Source: Candidatus Obscuribacterales bacterium
GTDB lineage: Bacteria; Cyanobacteriota; Vampirovibrionia; Obscuribacterales; Obscuribacteraceae
Reading direction: 5' to 3'
NCBI GenBank assembly: GCA_019744775.1
Contig: JAIETZ010000005.1
Coordinates: 1 to 64,000, forward strand
Length of the DNA stretch: 64,000 bases
The notes beneath the pieces are model-generated. The model ran no database searches, had not been told where the DNA came from, and worked only from the letters and a program-made list of their open reading frames with translations. Positions 26,902 through 35,277 of this stretch are shown here, one piece after another. Both the position numbers and the translations under genes were made by a program. Position 1 is the stretch's first letter, and every line of letters begins with the position of its first letter.

Positions 26902-26934
26902 AGACCCTGATTCCGTTTGAGGGAATCAGGGTCT
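26902..26934 (-). terminator. Rho-independent terminator of the four-paralog operon
   Basis: AGACCCTGATTCC pairs perfectly (13 bp) with GGAATCAGGGTCT across a 7-base loop. On the minus strand the hairpin is followed by TTGTTTTG. It lies about 90 bases past the last paralog. Confidence 0.8.
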
Positions 26935-27023
26935 GGAGATTGGCGATCCTAAAATTTGAGCAACAAGCCTGGGGAAATTCAGTGACGAATTCCCTAAGTC
27001 CTAAAGCATAATTTGCGGATGTC

Positions 27024-27473
27024 CTAGTAGTCTTCGTCGTAAGGGACGCGATAGGCTACGCCTTGGAATAGCATGCGATGGCTACCGTTGTATGGGCTTG
27101 GATAGCCCATGAAGCCGTGATTGGCTCCGTAACCAAAACCATGCATTGTTCCGTAAAGTGCCCCTTGGACTAGACCTACCGGCCCACCAGTGAGACCGCC
27201 GGCTACTAACTCGTAAACACCATCTTCTTTACCGAGGTTGCGAGCAACCATTTTAGTAAAGCCAATGGCGCCTTTTATTCCATCTTGAAATGCTCCAGTT
27301 GGAACATCCCAAAGAATGGCCGAGACAGCATTGACGACACGCACTGGAAGGTACCAAAGCTCGTACTGCACCCTGGCCGAATCTGGTCTTTCAGGATAAG
27401 CTGAAGCCATATTTGCCAGTCCACAGATGAGAGCCATAGCTGCCAACGTTGCGGACAGAACTTTTTTGCGCAT
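27024..27473 (-). CDS. Small secreted paralog 4 (glycine-rich, unknown family)
   Basis: 149 aa with a signal peptide (MRKKVLSATLAAMALICG..., cut near MASA). The mature part follows the pattern shared with the next three genes: a YLPVRVVNAVSAILWDVP segment, G-A-x-x-DGIKGAIGFTK, then a LGKEDGVYELVAGGLTGGP segment, then VQGALYGTMHGFGYG. Unlike its paralogs it ends with a longer YPSPYNGSHRMLFQGVAYRV tail instead of a KPFS motif. It is the last gene before the terminator. I do not recognise the family; the regular glycines suggest helix packing or membrane association (inference). Confidence 0.75.
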   Translation of the reverse strand: MRKKVLSATLAAMALICGLANMASAYPERPDSARVQYELWYLPVRVVNAVSAILWDVPTGAFQDGIKGAIGFTKMVARNLGKEDGVYELVAGGLTGGPVGLVQGALYGTMHGFGYGANHGFMGYPSPYNGSHRMLFQGVAYRVPYDEDY

Positions 27474-27607
27474 TGTTTTTTACCACTTTCTAGCTTGTAA
27501 AGCTCCGGCTCCAGCTTTCGCTTTCGCCTTCGCTGCTGCTCCGTTGCGGCTTGCTCATCGCAACCCTTCACGTCGCATGTATTACAAAGATCCGAATCCA
27601 AATATCA

Positions 27608-28012
27608 CTATTTTTCTTCGGAGGTCATGTAAGACCAGCGGCTAAATGGCTTTTTCCATCCGTACGCGACACCATGCCACCACCCGTGGTGGACGCCGTA
27701 GAGGCTACCCAGCACTAAGCCGGGCGACCCCCCGATTGGTGTGGCCATTGCTAATTGAGCGGCACCCTTCTCATCGCCGAATTTACCGGCGACGTGAGTC
27801 GTACCTTTCAAGAAGCCATGGTATCCATCATCAATCGGAGCGTTGATAGCACCGCACCAGATCCCTGCTGAGACTGCTCCGAGCAGTCTTACAGGAGCCT
27901 GCAGAACCCAGTTAACCGGTTTGGCTTCGTAATCCATAGCCAAGGCCGGGGTTACTGATGTTACTGCTACCGCTAGTGAGCAAAGCATGAGACCCAGATA
28001 TTTTCTGTTCAT
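27608..28012 (-). CDS. Small secreted paralog 3 (glycine-rich, unknown family)
   Basis: 134 aa. The signal peptide is MNRKYLGLMLCSLAVAVTS, cut near ALA. The mature protein has an APVRLLGAVSAGIWCGAINA segment, DDGYHGFLKGTTHVAGKFGD, then EKGAAQLAMATPIGGSPG and LGSLYGVHHGWWHGVAYGWK, ending KPFSRWSYMTSEEK. The GDE-G, G-P-G, YG-HG and KPFS landmarks line up with the neighbouring genes. Function unknown. Confidence 0.75.
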   Translation of the reverse strand: MNRKYLGLMLCSLAVAVTSVTPALAMDYEAKPVNWVLQAPVRLLGAVSAGIWCGAINAPIDDGYHGFLKGTTHVAGKFGDEKGAAQLAMATPIGGSPGLVLGSLYGVHHGWWHGVAYGWKKPFSRWSYMTSEEK

Positions 28013-28086
28013 TTATTTGCACTCACTTTCTAGAGGAAAGCAGTATATATGCGTTGTACCTACCAGGCAATAGCGAAAGGTACTAT

Positions 28087-28467
28087 TTAATCCTCGGACT
28101 CAGGAACAATATAAGACTCTGTGCTGAACGGCTTGTCCCAACCAGCTGACCATGCATGACGGCCACCGTAGATGATACCAGCCGGTACGCCCCAGACTAC
28201 GCCTGTTGGTACGCCTAAAGCGAAACCAGCGAGGTTCTGGAAGAGACCTTTTTCGTCACCGAAGGCAACAGCCAAACGCTTTTGGATTTTCTTTGGTTGG
28301 TACCAAAGAGAATTCAAAGCAACACCTTCCGGCTCATCGATGATGAGGGCTGTTGTTCTGCCCAGGTAAGACATACCTGAACCGACAACTCCATCAGCAT
28401 ATGAAGGAAGAGCAAAACCAGCTGCAATTGCTGCTGCTGCGATTGTAGTAAGAACCTTGTTTTTCAT
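28087..28467 (-). CDS. Small secreted paralog 2 (glycine-rich, unknown family)
   Basis: 126 aa from the ATG at 28467, which has AAGGTGG about 9 bases upstream and begins a clean signal peptide (MKNKVLTTIAAAAIAAGFAL, cut near SYA). The frame extends 27 codons further upstream but that part looks non-coding. The mature part has EPEGVALNSLWYQPKKIQKR, FGDEKGLFQNLAGFALGVP, then a GVVWGVPAGIIYGGRHAW segment and KPFSTESYIVPESED. It aligns with the flanking genes. Confidence 0.75.
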   Translation of the reverse strand: MKNKVLTTIAAAAIAAGFALPSYADGVVGSGMSYLGRTTALIIDEPEGVALNSLWYQPKKIQKRLAVAFGDEKGLFQNLAGFALGVPTGVVWGVPAGIIYGGRHAWSAGWDKPFSTESYIVPESED

Positions 28468-28572
28468 TTTATTCGTCCACCTTAAATTGGGAAAGCGAGG
28501 ATGGTTCCATAGAACCACCCCCGATACCACTATCTCTTTATTACTCAATGAACTCGTACTTCATTTGGATAA

Positions 28573-28962
28573 TTACTCATCCTTGAAAGTAAACGAATCC
28601 TTGCTGAACGGCTTTTCGTAGCCGGTCTTCAGACCGTGCCAAGCACCGTCAAAGCAACCATAGATAGCACCACCAGCAGCACCGAACGGTCCGCCAACGA
28701 TACCACCGGCCCATTGCTGGTACATGCCGTCTTCGTCACCGAGTTTACCAGCTACCCATTTGGTAGCCATGATTGCTCCTCTGGTGCCATCTTTGGTGGC
28801 GCCTTCTGGAACTCCGATTACGGTACTAACTGCTGATCCCGCTACTTTCCACGGAATCATCACAATGCTCTTAAATGTGTCGTCATCAGCATAAGACGGC
28901 GCCACGCAGGTGCCGGCAATAGCTGCAGCGATCATTAAAGAGGACGCTAACTTTTTACGCAT
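28573..28962 (-). CDS. Small secreted paralog 1 (glycine-rich, unknown family)
   Basis: 129 aa from the ATG at 28962, which has GGAG six bases upstream; the ATG at 28974 is the alternative. The signal peptide is MRKKLASSLMIAAAIAGTCV, cut near SYA. The mature protein shows MIPWKVAGSAVSTVIGVPEG, ATKDGTRGAIMATKWVAG, KLGDEDGMYQQWAGGIVGGP, AGGAIYGCFDGAWHGLKTGY and EKPFSKDSFTFKDE. It is the first gene of the run and the clearest form of the shared pattern. Confidence 0.75.
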   Translation of the reverse strand: MRKKLASSLMIAAAIAGTCVAPSYADDDTFKSIVMIPWKVAGSAVSTVIGVPEGATKDGTRGAIMATKWVAGKLGDEDGMYQQWAGGIVGGPFGAAGGAIYGCFDGAWHGLKTGYEKPFSKDSFTFKDE

Positions 28963-29005
28963 GCCAATCTCCATCTCTTAGCAATCAACTTAAACGATTT
29001 TGTTG

Positions 29006-29036
29006 AATGTCATAGGACTAGTAATCCTAAGACATT
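29006..29036 (-). promoter_or_regulatory. Imperfect 12-bp hairpin upstream of the paralog operon
   Basis: AATGTCATAGGA pairs with TCCTAAGACATT (one mismatch) over the loop CTAGTAA. It lies about 45-75 bases before the first paralog's start, so it is either an operator dyad or a 5' UTR hairpin. Confidence 0.45.
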
Positions 29037-29445
29037 ACCAATTGTACCCATTTTCTTATTAAGATCCACACTGTTGTATCTACTGACAAATGGTGTCATT
29101 GCGCACTGAATGATGCAAACTCAGTATTCAAGCCTCTTTTAGAAGCTGTAGTTGATAATCTTCGCGTCTGAGAATTTGAATTTAACGAAACAATTGATTC
29201 TCAAGCGATGGTGATTCGATCCTGTTTTGATATTGATCAGATATTACGACTCGCGCCAGCTCTAACTTTCGAGACTTTTCAAGAATTTGATTTCGATCGA
29301 TTTTCTCTCTTGGAAATCCAATTTTTCCCTCTTGAGTAGTCGAGGTTAATTCTGTTCGCAAGCGGTTAATTCTGCCGCCAAGGTAACGCGAGATTACGAC
29401 AGATATAAATCAATGGTCGTTATCGGACACTCCTGCCTGGCGATC

Positions 29446-29468
29446 GTATGGGCGCATTGCATGCGCCC
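29446..29468 (+). repeat. Short palindromic intergenic repeat, copy 3
   Basis: GTAT then GGGCGCATTGCATGCGCCC: perfect 8-bp stem, TGC loop. The leader is GTAT instead of GTAG. Confidence 0.85.
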
Positions 29469-29597
29469 GTATAAGCATGAAGCGGAGCAAAAGCGCCGAG
29501 GAGGCGGTTGCAGTGTAGCGCACGTGTAAGGCTCGACAGCAAGCGAAGGAGGAAGCGGTGTGTTATTCAAATACGCTGCTGGAACCGGAGCCTTATG

Positions 29598-30935
29598 TTA
29601 GGTTCCGAAGTGTTCCGTGGGTTGCCACTTGAAGCCTTGCGGGCGGAACATAATGCGCCACAGCGACAAGAAAATACACGGCATCCAAATTACATTGGCG
29701 TAGAAGGTCAAGCAAGCCGTCAACCAAAGCGTTTCCGGAATCGACTTATGTCTATACAGACGAATTCCATTGAAGAAGTTGAATTGGCAAACAAGCGCCA
29801 CAGCCATCAACACAATTACGAAAAAGCGCGGATAGTTCGGACCGCCAACAATAAAGTTGATAAGTTCGGAAAGCAGTTCCATCGCCACAAGCGGCGGCAC
29901 GGTAAATTCACCAACAAACGCCATCAAGTCAAGTCGCTCGGTAAGTGACAGACGCGATGGCGCATTCAACGGCAGCACGTAGTCTAAATAGCGACGAATA
30001 CTGCCCTCAGCCCAGCGCTTGCGCTGCCGATAAAGTGACTTCCAGGTTTCAATTGCTTCTTCATATACACAAGCAAAGGGACAAAAACGAATGTCCCAGT
30101 TTGCAATGAGCAAGCGCATGGACAAATCCAAATCGTCAGTGATCGTCTTGTTATTCCAGCCGCCCACATCGATTAGCGCGTTGCGTTTGATAAGTTGTCC
30201 GTCGCCGCGCAATTCGACAGCGCCGCCTATCAAGTCGCGCCCCATTTGCCAGAAGGCATCGACAGCATATTCAGATGCCTGGCACTCGACTAAAAAGCCC
30301 TTTTGATTCTCGTATATCTTCTTCTGCACTTGCACCGCACCGACATCTTCCGGCGCCAGTACAGGCAATGTCAGCCTCAAGAAATCCGGAGCTACATAAG
30401 CATCGGCGTCAAATACACAAACAACTTCCGCTCTCGATAAAGCAAGCGCTTCATTGAGGGCTGCCGACTTACCTGGATACGAACCGGGCAGTCTATTCAA
30501 AACGCGCAAATTTGGAAACTCGCCTTTTAGCTGTTCAAGTATCTTTGGCATTTCGTCTGTTGAATTATCATCAATTACCCAAAGCAAATAATTCGGATAA
30601 TCAATCTTCAGCATATTGCGCACGGTTTTCTCAATTACACGCGCTTCGTTTTTGGCCGCTATAAAAAGATCGACTGTAGGCTGCCATTCCGACTCGGCAC
30701 CTTCTTTGACCGTAGTGCCGAACTCATTATGCGGGTGCGGGCGATCTTTTGCGCGATTGAGTTTCTTGTGCCAACGTTTTTGTGCTGCCAAAAGCCAAGC
30801 ACAGTGCGAAATCATCATGATGCAAATGCCGCAAATCAATATAAGAATGAACGGACCCGGCACAAAGTAATCGATGTACTTGAGTGTCAGCCAGGCGCCT
30901 ACGAAAATAGCAATTAATAGAATGCGATTAAACAT
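29598..30935 (-). CDS. Family 2 glycosyltransferase, processive (membrane)
   Basis: 445 aa. Two N-terminal membrane segments (about 5-20 and 28-48) are followed by a GT-A domain with all the BcsA/NodC-like landmarks: IDDNSTDE (first Asp pair), FDADAY (DxD), TDDLDLS (catalytic Asp) and RQRKRWAEGS (QxxRW). Three or more C-terminal membrane segments follow (LMAFVGEFTVPPLVAMELL onward). This architecture fits a processive beta-glycan synthase that polymerises and moves a polysaccharide across the inner membrane; the sugar cannot be read. It follows the MJ1255-type glycosyltransferase on the same strand by about 70 bases, so the two may act together. Confidence 0.85.
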   Translation of the reverse strand: MFNRILLIAIFVGAWLTLKYIDYFVPGPFILILICGICIMMISHCAWLLAAQKRWHKKLNRAKDRPHPHNEFGTTVKEGAESEWQPTVDLFIAAKNEARVIEKTVRNMLKIDYPNYLLWVIDDNSTDEMPKILEQLKGEFPNLRVLNRLPGSYPGKSAALNEALALSRAEVVCVFDADAYVAPDFLRLTLPVLAPEDVGAVQVQKKIYENQKGFLVECQASEYAVDAFWQMGRDLIGGAVELRGDGQLIKRNALIDVGGWNNKTITDDLDLSMRLLIANWDIRFCPFACVYEEAIETWKSLYRQRKRWAEGSIRRYLDYVLPLNAPSRLSLTERLDLMAFVGEFTVPPLVAMELLSELINFIVGGPNYPRFFVIVLMAVALVCQFNFFNGIRLYRHKSIPETLWLTACLTFYANVIWMPCIFLSLWRIMFRPQGFKWQPTEHFGT

Positions 30936-31006
30936 CTTGTCTACCGATTACAAGTTTACTGTCACTGACAACTTCTACTCTTAATTCTCACGTACAAATA
31001 ATCTCC

Positions 31007-32257
31007 TCAATATGCGTGGATGCGATTGCCATATTCATTGACAAGCGCGGCAACCCGGCGTGCGCCATTCATTTCATTGGCAAGCCGTGCCAATTGATAA
31101 GCGCTTACCTCATAGGACGGCGTCTGCAAGTGATGACGAATGCGGTCTGCCATGGCTTTGGCTGTCAGATCCGGATAAGTCATTTGGCTTGAGACTCCAA
31201 GTTCGACTAATCTCTGAGCATTTGATTCTTGCTCGATTTGTTTGTAATCAGGAACCAAAAGTGACGGCTTGCCAAGTGTTAGGAGTTCCATAGCTGTTGA
31301 GTGTCCCGCTTGAGATACGACAAGATCTGCTGCTTTGTAATAGCGCTCCGGATTTTCGGTGAATTCAATTACTCGCAGATTTGGCGGGGTATGTTCAGGT
31401 ACAAAGCTGGAGAAAACATCAAAATGCACATCGGGCATCAAGGTTGCTGCCTCAACCAACGCATTGAACAAAGGCAATCTATATTCATGTCCGCCTAGTG
31501 TACCGACAACATACGGACCCGAAGCCGGCCTGCCATGACTCAAAACTTCGTCTGCAGTCCAGCTTGTTACTGGTCCCACCATGCGCTGCAACTTCATTAC
31601 CTGTGGCTTGCGGCTGAGCATCGGTAGACACACCGTGTGCGGCGGCGGAAAATCCGCGATGATAATTTCTGTTATCTCTTTGAACATGGCTCGCACGGCA
31701 AAATCAACCGGTGGCTCGGCGGCGCCTCCAAGAATGGCATCTTGAATGGCTTTTGTTTGTTCAGCAAGCGGCAGGTCTTGCCCCTGCTTGTTTTTTCTTC
31801 TATGGAAAAAGTGTTCAAACTCCGTCTGATTGGTCATGTACAAACAAGGAATGCCTAGCTTTGCAGCAGCAAAAACGCTGGCGGCACGACAATCAGAAAG
31901 TACGCAAGTTATCTTGTAGTCTTTCATGATTTTCAATTCTTCGCGAAATTGTTTGCCCATGGTCAAAGGCGCACTAGCGTTCTTGAGAATTGTTTTTGAA
32001 AGTTCAAACGAACCATCTTCGCCGAAAAATTTCACTTCCGGACCAACTTCGACAGTGCGATAGCCCGCGCGGTCAATGCGTTTTTTTACGTATCCGTATG
32101 TACCGAAAATTACCGTTTCAGGATCCAAGTGTCTGGCAACTGCAAGTGCTCGACTGGAATGTCCATAACCTTCGCCGTTAATGCAAATGAAGATGCGCGA
32201 TGTCTTATGCGCGCGTCGTTTGGCAAATGCCGGTGTCCAGTGAACTACTTTAGCCAT
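31007..32257 (-). CDS. MJ1255-type (GT-B fold) glycosyltransferase
   Basis: 416 aa. After a short basic N-terminus comes IFICINGEGYGHSSRALAVA, the GxGHxxR motif of MurG/UGT-like transferases. The C-terminal half has TENPERYYKAADLVVSQAGH and STAMELLTLGKPSLLVPDY, the nucleotide-sugar-binding region. The acceptor is unknown. No signal peptide; probably cytoplasmic or membrane-peripheral. It precedes the GT2 gene in the same direction. The function class is well supported, the substrate is not. Confidence 0.75.
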   Translation of the reverse strand: MAKVVHWTPAFAKRRAHKTSRIFICINGEGYGHSSRALAVARHLDPETVIFGTYGYVKKRIDRAGYRTVEVGPEVKFFGEDGSFELSKTILKNASAPLTMGKQFREELKIMKDYKITCVLSDCRAASVFAAAKLGIPCLYMTNQTEFEHFFHRRKNKQGQDLPLAEQTKAIQDAILGGAAEPPVDFAVRAMFKEITEIIIADFPPPHTVCLPMLSRKPQVMKLQRMVGPVTSWTADEVLSHGRPASGPYVVGTLGGHEYRLPLFNALVEAATLMPDVHFDVFSSFVPEHTPPNLRVIEFTENPERYYKAADLVVSQAGHSTAMELLTLGKPSLLVPDYKQIEQESNAQRLVELGVSSQMTYPDLTAKAMADRIRHHLQTPSYEVSAYQLARLANEMNGARRVAALVNEYGNRIHAY

Positions 32258-32383
32258 GTTTGTGACTCTTCGATCCGTCCGTGTGAATCTCTGTTCCGTC
32301 CCTCGTTCGGTCTGATTGTCTGGTCCGCCTCCCCGTTGGACTGTCTGGTTCGTCCGTAGGGGCGCATTGCATGCGCCCTTGTC
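32258..32383. repeat. TCTGGTCCGTC-type quasi-repeat upstream of the glycosyltransferases
   Basis: Strings such as GATCCGTCCGTG, TGTTCCGTCCC, TCTGGTCCGCC and TCTGGTTCGTCC repeat loosely over about 100 bases and run directly into palindromic repeat copy 4. The texture recalls the tracts near 22300 and 23740. Confidence 0.4.
32356..32378 (+). repeat. Short palindromic intergenic repeat, copy 4
   Basis: GTAG followed by GGGCGCATTGCATGCGCCC, the consensus form, 5 bases from the end of the MFS gene. It could also act as that gene's 3' hairpin. Confidence 0.88.
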
Positions 32384-33703
32384 CTAATAGATACCTTCTA
32401 AACGTTCTCTTCTAGTTGTGCGAAGCAGATGATAAATGCTTGAGAGGAGCATTGGTACTCCAACAATTATCAAAGTTGTGGACACTCCGCCGGGTAAATT
32501 ATCAGCGGCTACACCGGCCAGTATAACCGGAATTGTAGAGGCTGCAGACATTGCTGTATTTTGAGCCCCAAACACCTTGCCACGCAAGTTTTCCGGCACG
32601 GCTGCCTGCAACGATGCTTGTGTGGGCACGGCAACCATGGCGCAGCAAACGCCGGTAAATGCTGAAAGTATCAGTGCGCTGCCCACAAATCCCCCATGGA
32701 ACGCCATTTCCGATAGTCCTAACTCCGGCAATAGAAGTGTCTGAATGAAGCCTAACGATCCAAGCATGCTCATGAAGAGTCCCATGCCGGTGAAGCCCAG
32801 ATAGGCAAGTGCTGTTGGTTTCATCTTTTGACCATAGTGAGCCGTGGCGAAATTACCTACACACATGCCCAGACCGGCAGCGGCAACTATCCAGCCGAAC
32901 TGGAATGGCTTGATGTGCAAAACCTGTTGGCTCAAAGCAACAGCAATAATATTGAGCGTAATAATCGTGCTGAATAAAATTGTGATTTTCATGATTGCAC
33001 GAAATACTGTGGCGTTGCTGGAAATGTACGATAGCCCGAATCGTAATTCTTCCCACCAGGGTTCGCGATTGGTTGTATGCGGCACATTGTCTTTGACAAA
33101 ACACAAGAGCAGCGCGGCAATAAAGAAGCAGCATGCAATAAAAAATGGCGCATCAGCCAGACCAATGTGAGAAATAATTGGTTCTCCCACTGCGAACCCA
33201 AAACCAAGCGCAATCATCATTGTTGTAAAAAAGAGCGAATTGGCGTGATACAGATCTTCGTGCTTCACCAGTCTGGGAATAGAAGAAGTCTCAGCTGGTG
33301 CAAAGAATTGTGCACCGATTGATGTGAGAAATGCTAGGAAATAGGCAAGCATAGGATGCCTTTCTACAGAAGGCATAGATACAAGTGCCACGCAAATTCC
33401 ACGGACAACGTTTGAGAACACCATGACTGATCTATTAGATGCGCGATCAACATAAACTCCGGCAAGTGGTGAGAGCAACACAGCCGGAATAGTAAAGGCA
33501 ACATACAACCAACTAGTCATTTGCGCAGCACCGGCTGGCGCATGAAACTCTGTCGGCGCTGCTTGTGACAAAGTCTCTTGTGCTGTCAAAACCGCCACAA
33601 ACAACACGAACACAGCGCGGTCTGCTAGCTGTGAGAAGATTTGCGCTACCCACAGGAACATGAAGTCCCGGTTGCGCAACAGCGATTTGTAGCCTTCAAT
33701 CAT
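32384..33703 (-). CDS. MFS transporter
   Basis: 439 aa with about 12 predicted hydrophobic segments and the MFS loop signature SPLAGVYVDRASNRSVMVFS between segments 2 and 3. It resembles the MFS_3 / LplT-like exporter branch (start YKSLLRNRDFMFLWVAQIFS). Its ATG overlaps the lpxA stop by one base (TAATG), so it is translationally coupled to the lipid A genes. That suggests a role in envelope lipid handling, but the substrate is not visible. The C-terminus ends beside a palindromic repeat. Confidence 0.8.
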   Translation of the reverse strand: MIEGYKSLLRNRDFMFLWVAQIFSQLADRAVFVLFVAVLTAQETLSQAAPTEFHAPAGAAQMTSWLYVAFTIPAVLLSPLAGVYVDRASNRSVMVFSNVVRGICVALVSMPSVERHPMLAYFLAFLTSIGAQFFAPAETSSIPRLVKHEDLYHANSLFFTTMMIALGFGFAVGEPIISHIGLADAPFFIACCFFIAALLLCFVKDNVPHTTNREPWWEELRFGLSYISSNATVFRAIMKITILFSTIITLNIIAVALSQQVLHIKPFQFGWIVAAAGLGMCVGNFATAHYGQKMKPTALAYLGFTGMGLFMSMLGSLGFIQTLLLPELGLSEMAFHGGFVGSALILSAFTGVCCAMVAVPTQASLQAAVPENLRGKVFGAQNTAMSAASTIPVILAGVAADNLPGGVSTTLIIVGVPMLLSSIYHLLRTTRRERLEGIY

Positions 33704-34542
33704 TAAATGTCGTCGGAAGGAAACTCGTCCATGATTTCAGCGCCAGGTATGGCAATACCTGCGCAACCACGCTTGCTTGATTTGAAGAATGCAACAATTT
33801 CCTGGACTTCCGGGAATTGTTCAATTTCTTCTTCGATGCGAGCCAGCGCTTGTGACACGTTGAGACCCGAGCGATACAAGAGTCTGTAAGACTCCTTGAC
33901 CGCTGTGCGAACTGTCTGTCCAGCTCCTGCGCGGCGCAAGCCGATGACGTTAACGCCACGTACCATTGCCGGACGACCGTCGCATGTTGTAAACGGCGGC
34001 AAGTCGGATCTTGTGCCGGTCATGCCGGAAAGCATCGCTAAGCGTCCAACACGAACGTGCTGGTGGAAGATACACATTCCGGACATCACGACACCGTCGC
34101 CGATAGTTACGTGTCCTGCCATCATCACTGAATTAGCGAGAATGACGCCTTTGCCCAGTTTGCAGTTGTGAGCAATGTGCACGTAATTCATCAAGAAACA
34201 ATCGTCGCCGATTTCGGTGAAGCCTTCGACTGTGGCTCTATGGATGGTTACGTATTCGCGAATAGTAACTCTATCGCCAAGAATGACGCCTGTCGGCTCG
34301 CCCTTGTAGCGGAAGTCTTGCGGCTCGAGCCCGATGGAAGCACCGGCATAGATTTTGCAATCTTTGCCGATGGTTGTGTGTCCATCGATTACGGCATGAG
34401 CACCAATTTTTGTTCCGGCGCCGATTTTTACATTTGGTCCAATTACTGCGTATGGTCCAATCTCGGCTGCTGGATCAATCTGAGCGCCGTCTGCGATTAC
34501 TGCTGTTGAGTGAATGCGAGTGGTCGTTGTGTTAATGCTCAT
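33703..34542 (-). CDS. lpxA: Acyl-[ACP]-UDP-N-acetylglucosamine O-acyltransferase
   Basis: 279 aa. Hexapeptide repeats of a left-handed beta-helix fill residues 10-190 (IHSTAVIADGAQIDPAAEIG and following). NYVHIAHNC carries the catalytic His, and HQHVRVGRLAMLSGMTGT matches LpxA closely. LpxA performs the first step of lipid A synthesis, so the organism probably makes lipopolysaccharide. Usual length is about 262; the extra residues are a GIAIPGAEIMDEFPSDD tail. An AAAGGAAAT ribosome site precedes the ATG. It lies 17 bases after fabZ; lpxC, often adjacent in other bacteria, is not in the window. Confidence 0.95.
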   Translation of the reverse strand: MSINTTTTRIHSTAVIADGAQIDPAAEIGPYAVIGPNVKIGAGTKIGAHAVIDGHTTIGKDCKIYAGASIGLEPQDFRYKGEPTGVILGDRVTIREYVTIHRATVEGFTEIGDDCFLMNYVHIAHNCKLGKGVILANSVMMAGHVTIGDGVVMSGMCIFHQHVRVGRLAMLSGMTGTRSDLPPFTTCDGRPAMVRGVNVIGLRRAGAGQTVRTAVKESYRLLYRSGLNVSQALARIEEEIEQFPEVQEIVAFFKSSKRGCAGIAIPGAEIMDEFPSDDI

Positions 34543-34559
34543 TGCTTATTTCCTTTTGC

Positions 34560-35021
34560 TTAGGCTTCATTTTCACGCTTGATCATTGCGAACGAAATTT
34601 CGCCTTCACAAGCGACTTTGTCACCGACGCGTGCAATACCTTTGAGACGTCCAATAGGACCCTTCATTTTGATGAGTTCAACTTCGAGTTCCAGTTTGTC
34701 ACCAGGAATAACCATGTGACGGAATTTGAAACCATCAATGCCCGTAAATACGCCGAGATATTCTTTATATTCAGGCTTTACCAGAATTGCGATACAAGCT
34801 AATTGTGCCAATGCCTCTACCATCAGAACGCCAGGCATAATCGGCTTGAATGGAAAATGTCCTTCGAAAAACTGCTCGTTGGCAGTCATGTTTTTGTATC
34901 CGATGGCCTTGTGTCCAGGCTCAATGTAAGTAACTCTATCGACAAGCAAAAACGGATAGCGGTGTGGCAACAACTTCTTAATCTGGTTGATGTCCAATTC
35001 CTGCGAAATAGTCGCGGTCAT
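34560..35021 (-). CDS. fabZ: 3-hydroxyacyl-[ACP] dehydratase FabZ
   Basis: 153 aa from the ATG at 35021, which has an A/G-rich site (GAGAGAAAAG) upstream. The 19 residues open upstream do not look like FabZ. LLPHRYPFLLVDRV and FFEGHFPFKPIMPGVLMVEA hold the hot-dog-fold signature with the active His and Glu. It removes water from 3-hydroxyacyl-ACP in fatty acid elongation. Pairing with lpxA is the common arrangement, balancing membrane lipid and lipid A. First gene of the fabZ-lpxA-MFS unit, divergent from folE. Confidence 0.95.
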   Translation of the reverse strand: MTATISQELDINQIKKLLPHRYPFLLVDRVTYIEPGHKAIGYKNMTANEQFFEGHFPFKPIMPGVLMVEALAQLACIAILVKPEYKEYLGVFTGIDGFKFRHMVIPGDKLELEVELIKMKGPIGRLKGIARVGDKVACEGEISFAMIKRENEA

Positions 35022-35149
35022 ATTTCTTTTCTCTCTCCAAATTTCAAAACGTCGGTCCCATGGGGCGCCTGACAGCACCAGCTCTCAGCTGGTCTTAACC
35101 ACCCAAGTATAACAAGAGATCTTGTGAAATACAGTTTATGTATAACTTC

Positions 35150-35172
35150 GTAGGGGCGCATTGCATGCGTCC
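35150..35172 (+). repeat. Short palindromic intergenic repeat, copy 5
   Basis: GTAG followed by GGGCGCATTGCATGCGTCC; one base change weakens the stem. It lies between divergent fabZ and folE. Confidence 0.85.
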
Positions 35173-35277
35173 GGTAACTAAATTCTCACTCAGCTTTACT
35201 TGGAAACAGCTCAAAGGCATTACCATTGTCAAGCTAAAGAAGCCAAGAAATTCAAGTAACGCCAGAAGGAACAAAAG

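Larger units (their letters stand above)
28963..29597. other. Intergenic region upstream of the four-paralog operon
   Basis: About 620 bases with no credible gene. It holds an imperfect hairpin at 29006-29036, a palindromic repeat copy at 29446-29468, and a short direct repeat GGTTAATTCTG near 29344 and 29366. The promoter of the paralog operon should lie between about 28980 and 29200; I could not fix its -35/-10. Confidence 0.5.

Noticed and set aside
29508-29948. Plus-strand 146-codon frame over the end of the GT2 gene
   Set aside because: Antisense to a well-supported GT2 C-terminus; extremely basic composition with no domain.
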